This document shows, piece by piece, positions 1 to 16,027 of a stretch of DNA of 64,000 nucleotides. The stretch's first letter is position 1. Each line of letters starts with the position of its first letter. Both the position numbers and the translations under genes were made by a program. Source of the DNA: Devosia sp. Root436 (lineage in GTDB: Bacteria > Pseudomonadota > Alphaproteobacteria > Rhizobiales > Devosiaceae). The stretch spans positions 159,700 through 223,699 of the forward strand of contig NZ_LMEM01000001.1 of the NCBI RefSeq assembly GCF_001426345.1, given 5' to 3'. The notes beneath the pieces are model-generated. The model made no database searches and was not told where the DNA came from. It saw only the letters and a program-made list of their open reading frames with translations.

Positions 1-614
<614 letters not shown>

Positions 615-692
615 TCCGGCACTTCCTACCCCCATTCACTTCCTGAAGGAGCGGGCCTCGTGGCCCCTCCCGACGGAAAGAGGAGAGAATTG

Positions 693-4877
<4,185 letters not shown>

Positions 4878-4901
4878 GCGCCGTCAGACATGTGAATGGG
4901 G

Positions 4902-4928
4902 AAGGGGCCTTCGGGCCCCTTTTCTTTT
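4902..4928 (+). terminator. rpoBC intrinsic terminator
   Basis: An 8-bp GC-rich stem (AAGGGGCC paired with GGCCCCTT) with a TTCG tetraloop is followed by TTTTCTTTT. It lies 25 bases after the rpoC stop. Confidence 0.9.
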
Positions 4929-4992
4929 GTCTGGCGTCGAACGCTTGCGGCCCTGCTCGTCGTTCTCCTAGAAAGACACGAGGAGACCGGCC

Positions 4993-5436
4993 ATGAAGTT
5001 CAATACGACAATCTTGCAGACGGGCAACAACACCGGTATCGAGGTGCCGGCCGAAGTGGTCGAGGGGCTGGGTGGCGGCAAGAAGCCGGCCGTGGCGGTG
5101 ACCGTCGGCAGCTACAGCTACCGCTCATCGATTGCGATGATGGGTGGCAAATTCCTGATCCCGCTCAGCGCCGAGCGCCGCGCCGCATCCGGGATCAAGG
5201 GCGGCGATGCGGTCGAGGTGGAACTGGTGCTCGATACGGTGCCGCGCGAAGTCGTGGTGCCGGCGGAACTTGATGCCGCAATGGCGCGGGACGCCGCGGC
5301 CAGGGCGTTCTTCGAGACGCTGTCCTACAGCAACAAGCTGCGCCACGTGCTGTCGATCACCGACGCCAAGACGCCGGAAACGCGGCAGAAGCGGATCGAC
5401 AAGGCTATGGACATGCTGCGGGCGGGAAAGAAGTAA
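4993..5436 (+). CDS. DUF1905 / OmdA (YdeI-type) domain protein
   Basis: A 147-residue soluble protein in two parts. Residues 1-80 form a small beta-rich domain resembling DUF1905 (YRSSIAMMGGKFLIPLS, then GIKGGDAVEVELVLD). Residues 100-147 form a helical tail resembling the bacteriocin-protection YdeI/OmpD-associated domain (FFETLSYSNKLRHVLSI, then KRIDKAMDML). The family has no established biochemical role. ATG 4993 has an AGGAGA ribosome site 6 bases upstream. The gene lies alone between the rpoBC terminator and a palindromic repeat, convergent with the YbjN gene. It therefore interrupts the usual rpoC-rpsL neighbourhood of alphaproteobacteria. Confidence 0.75.
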   Translation: MKFNTTILQTGNNTGIEVPAEVVEGLGGGKKPAVAVTVGSYSYRSSIAMMGGKFLIPLSAERRAASGIKGGDAVEVELVLDTVPREVVVPAELDAAMARDAAARAFFETLSYSNKLRHVLSITDAKTPETRQKRIDKAMDMLRAGKK

Positions 5437-5442
5437 AACTTT

Positions 5443-5532
5443 CCCTCATGGTGAGCTTGTCGAACCATGACTTAGAGCGCGTGGAGGCTTGGGTGCCACG
5501 CCCTCGTGGTTCGCCGGGCTCGCCATGAGGGC
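5443..5532. repeat. REP/BIME-like repeat, family A copy 1
   Basis: A 90-base element bounded by inverted CCCTCATGGTGAG and CTCGCCATGAGGG, containing the core GTGCCACGCCCTCGTGGTTCG. The same words recur at 29185-29316, 47750-47807 and 54902-55036. It separates two convergent genes. Confidence 0.75.
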
Positions 5533-5556
5533 TAGCATCAGGTCATTGAATCAACG

Positions 5557-6024
5557 TCAATTATAGCCGACATGCTCGGCGAACTGGCCGACCACCATGG
5601 CCCAGAGGCCAAACTGGGAATCGAGGTATTCGGCCGTCACTCCCTTGACCATGTCGAGGTCCATCTCGATGCAGGCGTCATTGTCCTGGTCGATATAGGC
5701 GCGGCTGAAACGCTTATTGTAGTTCCAGTCGTTGATCACTTCGAGCGTCGGCTTGAGATCGAGGAAGCCGAGATAGAAGTTGAGATCCTCGCAATCGGCA
5801 TTGTTGGTGCAGTTGCGGAAATAGACCTGGTAGGCGATGCCCCCGATCTTGCCGGTTATCTGGGGATCGCCATTGCTCTGGGTGGTCAGCGTCGCGGCCC
5901 CATAGCCCCGCGCCGCATTGAGGATTTCGCTGGTGTCGGCGCCGGTCAGCAGGGTCTGGGCAAAGGCGGACGAGGTCAGCAGGAGCGCGATGGCGCCGCC
6001 GGCAAATATGGAACTAAGCTTCAT
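5557..6024 (-). CDS. Secreted YbjN-domain protein
   Basis: A 155-residue protein with a clear Sec signal peptide (MKLSSIFAGGAIALLLTSSA, cleavage near AFA-QT at residues 22-24). The mature part matches the YbjN fold: repeated short strands, NFYLGFLDLKP and an acidic DQDNDACIEMDLDMV segment. YbjN proteins are linked to stress and motility phenotypes in enterobacteria, but this is a distant periplasmic version and its role is unknown. The start is set by AAGAGGAGAA just upstream and by the signal peptide. It is divergent from the rpsL operon leader. Two cysteines in the mature part (RNCTNNADCED) could form a disulfide. Confidence 0.72.
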   Translation of the reverse strand: MKLSSIFAGGAIALLLTSSAFAQTLLTGADTSEILNAARGYGAATLTTQSNGDPQITGKIGGIAYQVYFRNCTNNADCEDLNFYLGFLDLKPTLEVINDWNYNKRFSRAYIDQDNDACIEMDLDMVKGVTAEYLDSQFGLWAMVVGQFAEHVGYN

Positions 6025-6472
6025 CGCATTCTCCTCTTGGATATGAAGCGCCGATCCTACACAATTCGCTGCCGGCGAGAAGCGGCTAGTTCGGGGATTG
6101 GCCGTTGGTGGGCCAGGGCGCCGTTTTCCTGTTCGCCGCTGCAAAAGCATTGCAAGGCCACGCATGGCTCCATCGCGGTTTTTTCACGAAAGAATCCTTG
6201 ACGCGCGGGAGAGTCGGCTCTAAACAGCGCCTACCTAAGCGGTCGGTCGTGAATGTCACACCGGGTTCCTGCCATCTTGTGCGGGCATCCAGGACACTCA
6301 AACACACTGTCGGGTAACTAGACGAAGCAAATCCTTGTGCGCATGACTGCCCATTTTACGGGTGGTCCGCTGCAATTAAGGCGCCGCCGTTCCCCTTAGC
6401 TGGGTCGGGCGAGCGCCGTTTTGGTTTGGTTTTTCTAGACCGCAACGAATTTTGGACGATGGAAAGAGCGCA
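6025..6472. other. 448-base intergenic leader between ybjN-like gene and rpsL
   Basis: No credible ORF or RNA gene is seen. It holds the candidate rpsL promoter at 6198-6226 and so an untranslated leader of roughly 240 bases. A GC-rich arm (GGCGC near 6382 with GAGCGCC near 6412), followed by T-rich sequence ending TTTTTCTAG just before rpsL, could form an attenuator-like hairpin, but pairing is weak. Confidence 0.5.
6198..6226 (+). promoter_or_regulatory. Candidate str operon promoter
   Basis: TTGACG, a 17-base spacer and TAAACA fit a housekeeping sigma-70 promoter. The site lies about 250 bases before rpsL. The same architecture (TTGACT-N17-TAAAGA) occurs upstream of rpsM. Confidence 0.5.
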
Positions 6473-6844
6473 ATGCCCACCATTAATCAGCTGATCCGCA
6501 AACCACGCGCCAGCAAGCCAAAGCGGAACAAGGTTCCGGCCATGGAAGCAAATCCGCAGAAGCGCGGTGTTTGCTCCCGCGTTTATACGACGACCCCGAA
6601 GAAGCCGAACTCGGCCCTTCGCAAGGTTGCCAAGGTTCGCCTGACGAACTCGCGCGAAGTCATCTCGTATATTCCGGGTGAAGGCCACAACCTGCAGGAG
6701 CACTCCGTGGTCCTGATCCGTGGCGGCCGCGTTCGCGACCTTCCGGGCGTTCGCTACCACGTGCTCCGCGGCGTTCTCGACACGCAGAGCGTCAAGGACC
6801 GCAAGCAGCGCCGTTCGAAGTACGGCGCGAAGCGTCCGAAGTAA
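6473..6844 (+). CDS. rpsL: 30S ribosomal protein S12
   Basis: A 123-residue decoding-centre protein. The loop [13 protein letters not shown] carries Lys43 and Lys44 as in streptomycin-sensitive bacteria. The second loop reads [13 protein letters not shown], so residue 88 is Arg (codon CGC at 6734-6736), where most bacteria, including related rhizobia as I recall them, have Lys. Lys88Arg (Lys87Arg in numbering without Met) is a known streptomycin-resistance substitution. Asp89 next to it is the target of RimO, whose gene is also in this window at 41744-43075. ATG 6473 gives the family N terminus [12 protein letters not shown]; the in-frame TTG at 6452 is rejected. It is first in the rpsL-rpsG-fusA-tuf run. 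Confidence 0.99.
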   Translation: MPTINQLIRKPRASKPKRNKVPAMEANPQKRGVCSRVYTTTPKKPNSALRKVAKVRLTNSREVISYIPGEGHNLQEHSVVLIRGGRVRDLPGVRYHVLRGVLDTQSVKDRKQRRSKYGAKRPK

Positions 6845-7327
<483 letters not shown>

Positions 7328-7339
7328 TAGGAGCGCCCA

Positions 7340-9430
7340 ATGGCACGCGAATATCCGATCAATCTCTATCGTAACTTCGGCATCATGGCTCACATCGATG
7401 CTGGCAAGACGACCACGACCGAACGCATCCTCTACTACACCGGCAAGTCCCACAAGATCGGCGAAGTCCACGACGGCGCCGCGACCATGGACTGGATGGA
7501 GCAGGAGCAGGAACGCGGCATCACGATCACCTCGGCTGCCACGACCACGTTCTGGAAGTCACGCGAAGGCGTGATGCACCGCTTCAACATCATCGACACC
7601 CCCGGCCACGTGGACTTCACCATTGAAGTCGAACGTTCGCTGCGCGTGCTCGACGGTGCCGTGGCGCTGCTCGATGCCAATGCCGGCGTCGAGCCGCAGA
7701 CCGAGACCGTCTGGCGCCAGGCCGACAAGTACCACGTGCCGCGCCTGATCTTCGTCAACAAGATGGACAAGATCGGTGCCGACTTCTATCGCTGCGTCGA
7801 AATGATCGGCTCGCGCCTTGGCGCCAAGGCCGTTCCGGTGCAGCTGCCGATCGGCGCCGAGACCGAGTTCAAGGGCGTCGTCGACCTGATCGAGATGAAC
7901 GCTCTGGTCTGGCGCAACGAAGAGCTGGGCGCCCAGTGGGACGTCGTCGAGATTCCGGAAGACCTCAAGGCCTCGGCCGCGAAGTACCGCGAGCAGATGA
8001 TCGAAGCCGCCGTCGAGCTCGACGACGATGCGATGGAAGCGTATCTGAACGGCGACCTGCCGAACAACGACACCATCCGTCGCCTGCTGCGCCGCGGCGT
8101 CATCGACGCCAAGTTTTTCCTGGTGTTCGCCGGCTCGGCCTTCAAGAACAAGGGCGTGCAGCCGCTGCTGGACGGCGTGATCGACTTCCTGCCGGCTCCG
8201 GGCGACGTTCCGGCCATCCAGGGCATCGATGCCCGCACTGAAGCGCCGATCGAGCGTCATGCGGATGACAACGAGCCGCTGGCCATGCTGGCTTTCAAGA
8301 TCGCCAACGACCCGCATATGGGTACGCTGACGTTCTGCCGCATCTACTCGGGCAAGCTCGAGCAGGGCATGATGCTCGAGAATACCGTCAAGGAAAAGCG
8401 CGAGCGCGTTGGTCGTCTGTTCCAGATGCATGCCAATAGCCGCGAGCAGATCACGGAAGCCTATGCCGGCGACATCGTCGCCATCGTGGGCCTCAAGGAC
8501 ACCACCACGGGTGACACGCTCTGCGTGCAGAATGCCCAGGTCATCCTTGAACGCATGATCTTCCCCGAGCCGGTCATCGATATCTCGGTGGAACCCAAGT
8601 CCAAGGCCGACCAGGAAAAGATGGGCCTCGCGCTCAATCGCCTTGCTGCCGAAGACCCGTCCTTCCGCGTCAAGACCGACGAAGAATCCGGCCAGACCAT
8701 CATTTCGGGCATGGGCGAGCTTCACCTCGACATTCTCGTCGACCGCATGCGTCGCGAGTTCAAGGTGGAAGCCAATATCGGCCAGCCGCAGGTGGCCTAT
8801 CGCGAAACCATCACCCGCAAGGCCGATGTGGACTATACCCACAAGAAGCAGTCGGGCGGTTCGGGCCAGTTCGCCCGCGTCAAGCTGACCGTGGAGCCGT
8901 CGGAAGTCGGCAAGGGTCTCGAATTCGTCAATGCCGTCGTTGGCGGCTCGGTGCCGAAGGAATATATCCCCGGTGTCGAAAAGGGCGTGAAGTCGGTCAT
9001 GTCGGCCGGTCCGCTGATCGGGTTCCCGATCGTGGACGTCAAGGTGACGCTGACCGAAGGCGCCTACCATGACGTGGACTCCTCGGTTCTGGCCTTCGAA
9101 ATCGCCGGTCGTGCGGGCTTCAACGAAGCCCTGCGCAAGGCGGCTCCGAAGATCCTCGAGCCGATCATGAAGGTTGAAGTTGTCACGCCCGAAGATTACA
9201 TGGGCGACGTCATCGGCGACCTGAACTCCCGTCGTGGTCAGATCCACGGCACCGAAGGTCGTGGTGTCCTCCAGGTCGTGAATGCCTATGTGCCGCTCGC
9301 GAACATGTTCGGCTACGTGAACTCCCTGCGCTCGATGAGCCAGGGTCGTGCACAGTATTCGATGACGTTCGATCATTACGAGCAGGTGCCGCAGGCCGTC
9401 GCCGACGAAGTCCAGGCCAAGTACGCCTAA
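7340..9430 (+). CDS. fusA: Translation elongation factor G
   Basis: A 696-residue GTPase that drives translocation. The G1 loop AHIDAGKT has Lys23; the switch [10 protein letters not shown] and the base-recognition NKMDK follow. Domains II to V are all present, ending with the domain V stretch [19 protein letters not shown]. No truncation or extra domain is seen, so it is the canonical factor rather than a ribosome-protection homologue. It follows rpsG by 12 bases and precedes tuf by 54. Confidence 0.99.
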   Translation: MAREYPINLYRNFGIMAHIDAGKTTTTERILYYTGKSHKIGEVHDGAATMDWMEQEQERGITITSAATTTFWKSREGVMHRFNIIDTPGHVDFTIEVERSLRVLDGAVALLDANAGVEPQTETVWRQADKYHVPRLIFVNKMDKIGADFYRCVEMIGSRLGAKAVPVQLPIGAETEFKGVVDLIEMNALVWRNEELGAQWDVVEIPEDLKASAAKYREQMIEAAVELDDDAMEAYLNGDLPNNDTIRRLLRRGVIDAKFFLVFAGSAFKNKGVQPLLDGVIDFLPAPGDVPAIQGIDARTEAPIERHADDNEPLAMLAFKIANDPHMGTLTFCRIYSGKLEQGMMLENTVKEKRERVGRLFQMHANSREQITEAYAGDIVAIVGLKDTTTGDTLCVQNAQVILERMIFPEPVIDISVEPKSKADQEKMGLALNRLAAEDPSFRVKTDEESGQTIISGMGELHLDILVDRMRREFKVEANIGQPQVAYRETITRKADVDYTHKKQSGGSGQFARVKLTVEPSEVGKGLEFVNAVVGGSVPKEYIPGVEKGVKSVMSAGPLIGFPIVDVKVTLTEGAYHDVDSSVLAFEIAGRAGFNEALRKAAPKILEPIMKVEVVTPEDYMGDVIGDLNSRRGQIHGTEGRGVLQVVNAYVPLANMFGYVNSLRSMSQGRAQYSMTFDHYEQVPQAVADEVQAKYA

Positions 9431-9484
9431 CTATAAACTGCAACGCAAGGTTGGCCTCCAGGCTAACGAATACGGAGAAAAGCG

Positions 9485-10675
<1,191 letters not shown>

Positions 10676-10689
10676 GCCTCAAGAGACAT

Positions 10690-10719
10690 TCGCGGCGCGC
10701 GGATAGACGCGCGCCGCGA
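10690..10719. other. Perfect 12-bp hairpin between tuf and rpsJ
   Basis: TCGCGGCGCGCG and CGCGCGCCGCGA pair perfectly around the loop GATAGA. The bases after it (TCCATTTTCG) have only a short T run, so a strong terminator is not certain. It may be an attenuator, an mRNA 3'-end stabiliser for tuf, or an RNase site. Confidence 0.7.
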
Positions 10720-10744
10720 TCCATTTTCGTCAGGATTTACAAAG

Positions 10745-11053
10745 ATGAACGGTCAGAATATTCGCATCCGCCTCAAGGCGTTTGACCATCGCGTTCTCGA
10801 CGCTTCGACGCGCGAGATCGTGTCGACGGCCAAGCGTACGGGCGCGCAGGTTCGTGGGCCCATCCCGCTGCCGACGCGAATCGACAAGTTTACCGTCAAC
10901 CGCTCGCCCCATATCGACAAGAAGGCGCGTGAGCAGTTCGAGATCCGGACCCACAAGCGTCTCCTCGACATTGTGGACCCGACTCCCCAGACGGTCGACG
11001 CACTGATGAAGCTCGATCTCGCCGCCGGCGTCGACGTCGAAATCAAGCTCTAA
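10745..11053 (+). CDS. rpsJ: 30S ribosomal protein S10 (NusE)
   Basis: A 102-residue protein of the 30S head that also acts as NusE in transcription antitermination and NusG bridging. The conserved [20 protein letters not shown] loop (residues 40-59) and the C-terminal [11 protein letters not shown] strand are intact. It opens the S10 gene cluster. It is separated from rplC by a 136-base gap with a stem-loop, unlike the tight spacing further down. Confidence 0.99.
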   Translation: MNGQNIRIRLKAFDHRVLDASTREIVSTAKRTGAQVRGPIPLPTRIDKFTVNRSPHIDKKAREQFEIRTHKRLLDIVDPTPQTVDALMKLDLAAGVDVEIKL

Positions 11054-11055
11054 AG

Positions 11056-11098
11056 GCGAGATCCGAAAAGTGCCACGCGGTTTTCGGATAGATCTCGC
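11056..11098 (+). other. Stem-loop in the rpsJ-rplC gap
   Basis: GCGAGAT-CCGAAAA pairs with TTTTCGG-(ATAG bulge)-ATCTCGC around an 11-base loop. It begins 3 bases after the rpsJ stop and lies in the 136-base spacer before rplC. It could be an autogenous control site or a processing signal; no known r-protein binding motif is recognised. Confidence 0.5.
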
Positions 11099-11189
11099 GG
11101 CCTAGACAACGAGTTTTCCGCGCGTACCAGACAAGAGGGTCCTCTGAAACCATGACCCGGTACTGCGCCAAGAGAGAAGGTAATAACCG

Positions 11190-11891
11190 ATGCGTTCTGG
11201 ATTGATCGCACAGAAGCTGGGCATGACCCGCATTTTCGCTGAGGACGGCTCGCACGTCCCGGTGACGGTGCTGGGCCTGCAGAACTGCCAGGTGGTGGGC
11301 CAGCGGACCGCTGACAAGGATGGCTACGTCGCCCTGCAGCTTGGCGCTGGCCAGGCCAAGGCGAAGAACACGACCAAGGCCGAGCGCGGCCAGTTCGCCG
11401 TGGCCAAGGTCGAGCCGAAGCGCCACGTCGCGGAATTCCGCGTCGATGAAGCCAACCTCATCGAGGTCGGCGCGCAGCTTCAGGCTGACCATTTCCTCGA
11501 AGGCCAGCTGGTGGACGTCACCGGCACTTCGATCGGCAAGGGCTTTGCCGGCGGCATGAAGCGCTGGAACTTCGGCGGCCTGCGTGCAACGCACGGCGTG
11601 TCGGTGTCGCACCGCTCGATCGGTTCTACCGGTGGTCGTCAGGACCCCGGCAAGACCTTCAAGAACAAGAAGATGCCGGGCCATATGGGCGATCGTCGCA
11701 TCACCACGCAGAACGTCAAGGTCGTCAAGACCGACGTGGAACGTGGCCTGATCATGATCCAGGGTTCGGTTCCCGGCGCCAAGGGCGCCTGGATCATGAT
11801 CAAGGACGCGGTGAAGAAGCCGGCCCCCAAGGGCGCTGCCTTCCCGGGCTCGTTCAAGGCCGCCGCCGAAGTCGCGGGGGAAGGTAACTAA
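11190..11891 (+). CDS. rplC: 50S ribosomal protein L3
   Basis: A 233-residue assembly-initiator protein of the large subunit, longer than the 209-residue E. coli form because of an Ala/Gly-rich C-terminal tail ([17 protein letters not shown]). The central extension near the peptidyl transferase centre is intact ([18 protein letters not shown]) and includes the Gln normally methylated by PrmB. GAGAAGG precedes ATG 11190. Its stop abuts the rplD start with no spacer, implying coupled translation. Confidence 0.98.
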   Translation: MRSGLIAQKLGMTRIFAEDGSHVPVTVLGLQNCQVVGQRTADKDGYVALQLGAGQAKAKNTTKAERGQFAVAKVEPKRHVAEFRVDEANLIEVGAQLQADHFLEGQLVDVTGTSIGKGFAGGMKRWNFGGLRATHGVSVSHRSIGSTGGRQDPGKTFKNKKMPGHMGDRRITTQNVKVVKTDVERGLIMIQGSVPGAKGAWIMIKDAVKKPAPKGAAFPGSFKAAAEVAGEGN

Positions 11892-12512
11892 ATGGAACTC
11901 AAGGTCACAACCCTCGACGGCAAGGCCGCTGGTTCGATCCAGCTCGCTGACGACGTCTTCGGTCTGGAAGTCCGCCAGGACATCCTGCACCGCATGGTTC
12001 GCTACCAGCAGCTCAAGGCAATGGCCGGCACGCACGATGTGAAGCATCGTTCGGAAGGCACGCGCACGGGCAAGAAGTTCGTGAAGCAGAAGGGCTCGGG
12101 CGGCGCTCGCCATGGCGATCGCAAGGCTCCGCAGTTCCGTGGTGGCGGTCGTGCATTCGGCCCGACCCCGCGCAGCCATGCCATCGACCTTCCCAAGAAG
12201 GTCCGCGCCCTGGCGCTGAAGCATGCTTTGTCGTCCAAGGCCAAGTCGGGCTCGCTGATCGTTGTCGACAGCGTGTCGCAGAAGGAAGCCAAGACCGCCG
12301 GTCTGCTGGCTACCTTCGGCAAGCTCAGCTGGACCAACGCGCTGATCATCGACGGCAATGCCGTGGACCAGAACTTTGCTCTGTCCGCGCGCAACATCCC
12401 GCATATCGACGTGCTGCCGGTGCAGGGGATCAACGTTGTGTCGATCCTCAAGCGCGACAAGCTCGTCCTGACCAAGGCAGCGCTCGAAGCGCTGGAAGCG
12501 AGGTTCGCATGA
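11892..12512 (+). CDS. rplD: 50S ribosomal protein L4
   Basis: A 206-residue protein lining the exit tunnel. The extended tunnel loop [20 protein letters not shown] (about residues 59-78) has no insertions or changes of the macrolide-resistance type that I recognise. In gammaproteobacteria L4 represses its own operon; whether that holds here is unknown. It starts on the base after the rplC stop and overlaps rplW by 4 bases. Confidence 0.98.
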   Translation: MELKVTTLDGKAAGSIQLADDVFGLEVRQDILHRMVRYQQLKAMAGTHDVKHRSEGTRTGKKFVKQKGSGGARHGDRKAPQFRGGGRAFGPTPRSHAIDLPKKVRALALKHALSSKAKSGSLIVVDSVSQKEAKTAGLLATFGKLSWTNALIIDGNAVDQNFALSARNIPHIDVLPVQGINVVSILKRDKLVLTKAALEALEARFA

Positions 12513-12802
12513 ACAAGCTCAGCGCTTACGACATCATCCGCAACCCCGTCGTGACTGAAAAGTCGACGATGGCGTCGGAAGCAAACCAGGTCGTTTTCGA
12601 CGTGGCGATCGATGCCAACAAGACCGATATCAAGACTGCCGTCGAGCAGCTCTTCTCGGTCAAGGTCAAGGCAGTGAACACCCTGGTCCGCAAGGGCAAG
12701 GTGAAGCGCTTCCGTGGCAAGATTGGCACGCGCAACGACGTCAAGAAGGCGATCGTGACCCTCGTCGACGGCCAGTCGATCGATATTTCGACCGGCCTCT
12801 AA
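12509..12802 (+). CDS. rplW: 50S ribosomal protein L23
   Basis: A 97-residue exit-site protein that docks trigger factor and SRP. The VTEKST motif (residues 14-19) and the [20 protein letters not shown] hairpin are typical. It overlaps the end of rplD by ATGA, a translational coupling arrangement, and lies 18 bases before rplB. Confidence 0.98.
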   Translation: MNKLSAYDIIRNPVVTEKSTMASEANQVVFDVAIDANKTDIKTAVEQLFSVKVKAVNTLVRKGKVKRFRGKIGTRNDVKKAIVTLVDGQSIDISTGL

Positions 12803-12820
12803 GGGAAGAGACAGAACAAA

Positions 12821-13660
12821 ATGGCTCTGAAATATTACAATCCCACCTCCGAAGGCCGCCGTCAGCTCGTGACGACCGATCGTTCGGAACTGTGGAAGGG
12901 CAAGCCGGTCAAGACCCTGACCGAAGGCCTCAGCAAGTCCGGTGGGCGCAACAATCGCGGTCGCATCACCACGTTCCATCGTGGTGGCGGTCACAAGCGC
13001 ACCTATCGCCTGATCGACTTCAAGCGCGTCAAGTTCGACGTCGTCGGCACGGTCGAGCGCCTGGAATATGATCCGAACCGCACGGCCTGGATCGCCCTGG
13101 TGAAGTACGAAGACGGCGAACTCGCCTATATCGTGGCTCCCCAGCGTCTCAGTGCCGGCGACAAGGTCATCTCCTCGACGAACGCCGTCGACGTGAAGCC
13201 CGGCAATGCGATGCCGCTGGAGCGCATGCCGGTCGGTACGATCGTCCACAATATCGAGCTGAAGCCCCGCAAGGGCGGCCAGGTCGCCCGTTCGGCTGGT
13301 GCCTATGCCCAGTATGTCGGTCGTGACCAGGGCTGGGCGATCCTTCGCCTCAACTCGGGGGAGCAGCGCCGCGTGCATGGTTCGTGCCTGGCTACCGTTG
13401 GTGCCGTGTCGAACCAGGATCACTCCAATACCTCGCTTGGCAAGGCCGGTCGTAGCCGTTGGCTGGGCCGCAAGCCCGTCAACCGCGGCGTGACCATGAA
13501 CCCGATCGACCACCCGCATGGTGGTGGTGAAGGCCGTACCTCGGGTGGCCGTCATCCGGTGACCCCGTGGGGCAAGCCGACCAAGGGTAAGAAGACCCGC
13601 AGCAACAAGGCGACGGACAAGTTCATCGTTCGCAGCCGTCACGTGAAGAAGGGCAGGTAA
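12821..13660 (+). CDS. rplB: 50S ribosomal protein L2
   Basis: A 279-residue protein essential for subunit association and peptidyl transferase activity. The signature [20 protein letters not shown] near residues 226-245 contains the conserved His of the family. The N-terminal [23 protein letters not shown]-binding stretch is also present. Length is standard. GGGAAGAGA precedes the start. Confidence 0.99.
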   Translation: MALKYYNPTSEGRRQLVTTDRSELWKGKPVKTLTEGLSKSGGRNNRGRITTFHRGGGHKRTYRLIDFKRVKFDVVGTVERLEYDPNRTAWIALVKYEDGELAYIVAPQRLSAGDKVISSTNAVDVKPGNAMPLERMPVGTIVHNIELKPRKGGQVARSAGAYAQYVGRDQGWAILRLNSGEQRRVHGSCLATVGAVSNQDHSNTSLGKAGRSRWLGRKPVNRGVTMNPIDHPHGGGEGRTSGGRHPVTPWGKPTKGKKTRSNKATDKFIVRSRHVKKGR

Positions 13661-13663
13661 GCC

Positions 13664-13942
13664 ATGACCCGTTCAATCTGGAAGGGGCCGTTCGTCGACG
13701 GCTACATGCTCAAGAAGGCCGAGAAGGCCCTCGCATCCGGCCGCAGCGACGTGGTCAAGATCTGGAGCCGCCGTTCGACCATCCTGCCGCAGTTCGTCGG
13801 TATCACCTTCGGTGTTCACAACGGCCAGAAGCACGTTCCGGTCAACGTCACCGAAGACATGATCGGCCACAAGTTCGGCGAGTTCGCCCCGACCCGTACC
13901 TATTACGGTCACGCGGCCGACAAGAAGGCCAAGAGGAAGTAA
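13664..13942 (+). CDS. rpsS: 30S ribosomal protein S19
   Basis: A 92-residue protein of the 30S head that contacts S13 and the A-site finger. It opens [20 protein letters not shown] and keeps the [21 protein letters not shown]-terminal motif. It is 3 bases after rplB and 1 base before rplV, so it must be translated by reinitiation or coupling. Confidence 0.99.
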   Translation: MTRSIWKGPFVDGYMLKKAEKALASGRSDVVKIWSRRSTILPQFVGITFGVHNGQKHVPVNVTEDMIGHKFGEFAPTRTYYGHAADKKAKRK

Positions 13943-13943
13943 G

Positions 13944-14324
13944 ATGGGCAAGCCAAAAACCCAGCGCGCGCTCAAGGACAACGAGGCCAAGGCTGTGCTG
14001 CGCATGCTGCGCATCAGCCCGCAGAAGCTCAACCTTCTGGCCCAGCTGATCCGCGGAAAGAAGGTCGAGAAGGCTCTGGCCGAACTCGAATTCAGCCACA
14101 AGCGCATTTCCGGCCAGGTCAAGAAGGTGCTCGAGAGCGCCATTGCCAATGCCGAGAACAACCATGGCCTCGACACCGACGCTCTCGTCGTTGCGGAAGC
14201 CTTTGTTGGTAATTCGCTTGTAATGAAGCGCTTCACCGCTCGTGGCCGTGGCCGCTCGTCGCGCATCGAAAAGCCGTTTGCGCATCTGACGATCATCGTC
14301 CGGCAAGTTGAGGAGGCCGCATAA
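13944..14324 (+). CDS. rplV: 50S ribosomal protein L22
   Basis: A 126-residue tunnel protein. The beta-hairpin that reaches the constriction is seen as [20 protein letters not shown] near the C terminus, with no insertion or deletion of the type linked to macrolide resistance. Its stop overlaps the rpsC start by one base (TAATG). Confidence 0.98.
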   Translation: MGKPKTQRALKDNEAKAVLRMLRISPQKLNLLAQLIRGKKVEKALAELEFSHKRISGQVKKVLESAIANAENNHGLDTDALVVAEAFVGNSLVMKRFTARGRGRSSRIEKPFAHLTIIVRQVEEAA

Positions 14325-15064
14325 TGGGCCAGAAGATCAATCCAATCGGCTTCCGCCTCGGCATCAACCGTACGTGGGACAGCCGCTGGTTCGCCAACAA
14401 GGGCGAATACGGCACGCTGCTGCAGGAAGACCTGAAGATCCGCACCATGCTGCTGGAAGACCTCAAGGCCGCCGCAGTGTCGAAGATCGTCATCGAGCGT
14501 CCGCACCGCAAGTGCCGCGTGTCGATCCACACTGCCCGTCCGGGCATCGTGATCGGCAAGAAGGGCGCTGACATCGACAAGATCCGCGCCAAGGTGAAGA
14601 AGTTCACCGACAGCGAAGTGCACATCAACATCGTTGAAGTGCGCAAGCCCGAAACCGATGCGACGCTGGTTGCCCAGGGCATTGCCCAGCAGCTGGAACG
14701 CCGCGTGGCTTTCCGTCGCGCCATGAAGCGCGCCGTGCAGACGGCGATCCGCATGGGCGCCGGTGGTATCCGCGTCAACGTTGGTGGCCGCCTCGGTGGC
14801 GCCGACATCGCCCGTACCGAATGGTACCGCGAAGGTCGCGTGCCGCTGCATACGCTGCGTGCCGATATCGACTACGGCACTGCCGAAGCCAAGACCACGT
14901 ATGGCATCATCGGCATCAAGGTCTGGGTCTTCAAGGGTGAAGTCCTCGAGCACGATCCCACTGCCCATGAGCGTCGCGCCACCGAAGGCGCCGATCAGGG
15001 TGGCCAGCGCGCTGAACGCGAACCGCGCCGTGAGCGCGGCGACCGTGACCGCGAACGCGCATAA
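14324..15064 (+). CDS. rpsC: 30S ribosomal protein S3
   Basis: A 246-residue protein at the mRNA entry. The KH type 2 domain has [20 protein letters not shown] around residues 71-90. The C-terminal domain ends in a highly charged Arg/Glu tail ([15 protein letters not shown]), longer than in E. coli but common in alphaproteobacteria. It starts inside the rplV stop. Confidence 0.98.
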   Translation: MGQKINPIGFRLGINRTWDSRWFANKGEYGTLLQEDLKIRTMLLEDLKAAAVSKIVIERPHRKCRVSIHTARPGIVIGKKGADIDKIRAKVKKFTDSEVHINIVEVRKPETDATLVAQGIAQQLERRVAFRRAMKRAVQTAIRMGAGGIRVNVGGRLGGADIARTEWYREGRVPLHTLRADIDYGTAEAKTTYGIIGIKVWVFKGEVLEHDPTAHERRATEGADQGGQRAEREPRRERGDRDRERA

Positions 15065-15079
15065 GAAGGTTAGTTCATT

Positions 15080-15493
15080 ATGCTGCAACCTAAGAAGACC
15101 AAGTTCCGCAAGGCGCACAAGGGCCGCATCCATGGCGTTGCCAAGGGTGGCACGGACCTCGCTTTCGGCCAGTATGCCCTCAAGGCAACCGAACCCGAGC
15201 GCGTCACCGCCCGCCAGATCGAAGCGGCCCGCCGCGCGATCACCCGCGAGATGAAGCGCCAGGGCCGTGTGTGGATCCGTGTGTTCCCGGACGTGCCGGT
15301 TTCCAAGAAGCCGACCGAAGTGCGTATGGGTAAGGGTAAGGGCTCGGTGGAATACTGGGCGGCCCGCGTGAAGCCCGGCCGCATCGTATTCGAAATCGAC
15401 GGCGTCCCCGAGGACGTTGCCAAGGAAGCCCTGCGCCTCGGCGCCATGAAGCTTCCGATCATGACGCGGGTTGTCACCCGCATTGCCGACTAA
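15080..15493 (+). CDS. rplP: 50S ribosomal protein L16
   Basis: A 137-residue protein next to the A-site tRNA elbow. [19 protein letters not shown], the [19 protein letters not shown] motif and the final helix are complete. GAAGG lies about 10 bases before the start. It is 11 bases upstream of rpmC. Confidence 0.99.
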   Translation: MLQPKKTKFRKAHKGRIHGVAKGGTDLAFGQYALKATEPERVTARQIEAARRAITREMKRQGRVWIRVFPDVPVSKKPTEVRMGKGKGSVEYWAARVKPGRIVFEIDGVPEDVAKEALRLGAMKLPIMTRVVTRIAD

Positions 15494-15504
15494 GGACCGC
15501 GAGC

Positions 15505-15699
15505 ATGAAAGCCAGTGATGTGCGGAGCAAGACCGCAGACGAACTGAAGGACCAGCTCGTCGACCTCAAGAAAGAACAGTTCAACCTGCGTTTCCAGCGC
15601 GCTACCCAGCAGTTGGAAAAGCCCGCCCAGGTGAAGTCTGTCCGCCGCGATATCGCGCGGATCAAGACGATCCTCGGCGAAAAGAACGCAGCGAAGTAA
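15505..15699 (+). CDS. rpmC: 50S ribosomal protein L29
   Basis: A 64-residue, two-helix protein at the exit tunnel. The family signature [19 protein letters not shown] is followed by [12 protein letters not shown]. It lies between rplP and rpsQ with short spacers. Confidence 0.98.
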   Translation: MKASDVRSKTADELKDQLVDLKKEQFNLRFQRATQQLEKPAQVKSVRRDIARIKTILGEKNAAK

Positions 15700-15711
15700 G
15701 GAGCCGCGACC

Positions 15712-15960
15712 ATGCCAAAGCGCGTTTTGCAGGGGACTGTGGTCTCCGACGCCAATGATAAGACGGTCGTGGTGCGCGTCGAGCGCCGCTTCACGCATCC
15801 GGTGATGAAGAAGACCGTGCGCCGGTCCAAGAAGTACCATGCTCACGACGAGGCCAATGTGGCCAAGGTGGGCCAGGTGGTCTGGATCGAAGAGTGCGCG
15901 CCGATCTCCAAGAACAAGCGCTGGACGCTCGTTCAGGATGCTTCGGCTCCGTCCGCGTAA
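15712..15960 (+). CDS. rpsQ: 30S ribosomal protein S17
   Basis: An 82-residue OB-fold 16S rRNA binder. It begins [20 protein letters not shown] and has [34 protein letters not shown] precedes the start. It is followed by a 67-base spacer with a short hairpin (GAACCGG at 15983 pairing with CCGGTTC at 16002), the first break in tight spacing since rplC. Confidence 0.98.
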   Translation: MPKRVLQGTVVSDANDKTVVVRVERRFTHPVMKKTVRRSKKYHAHDEANVAKVGQVVWIEECAPISKNKRWTLVQDASAPSA

Positions 15961-16027
15961 GAGAATTTAGTTTTAGGTCGGCGAACCGGATGACGGTCAA
16001 GCCGGTTCAACAAGAAGGCATCCAGTC

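Noticed and set aside
7559-9376. 605-residue minus-strand frame opposite fusA
   Set aside because: An antisense shadow of a highly conserved gene; no ribosome site or domain.
15983-16008. Terminator between rpsQ and rplN
   Set aside because: The 7-bp stem has a 12-base loop and no T run; the r-protein order continues, so termination is unlikely.
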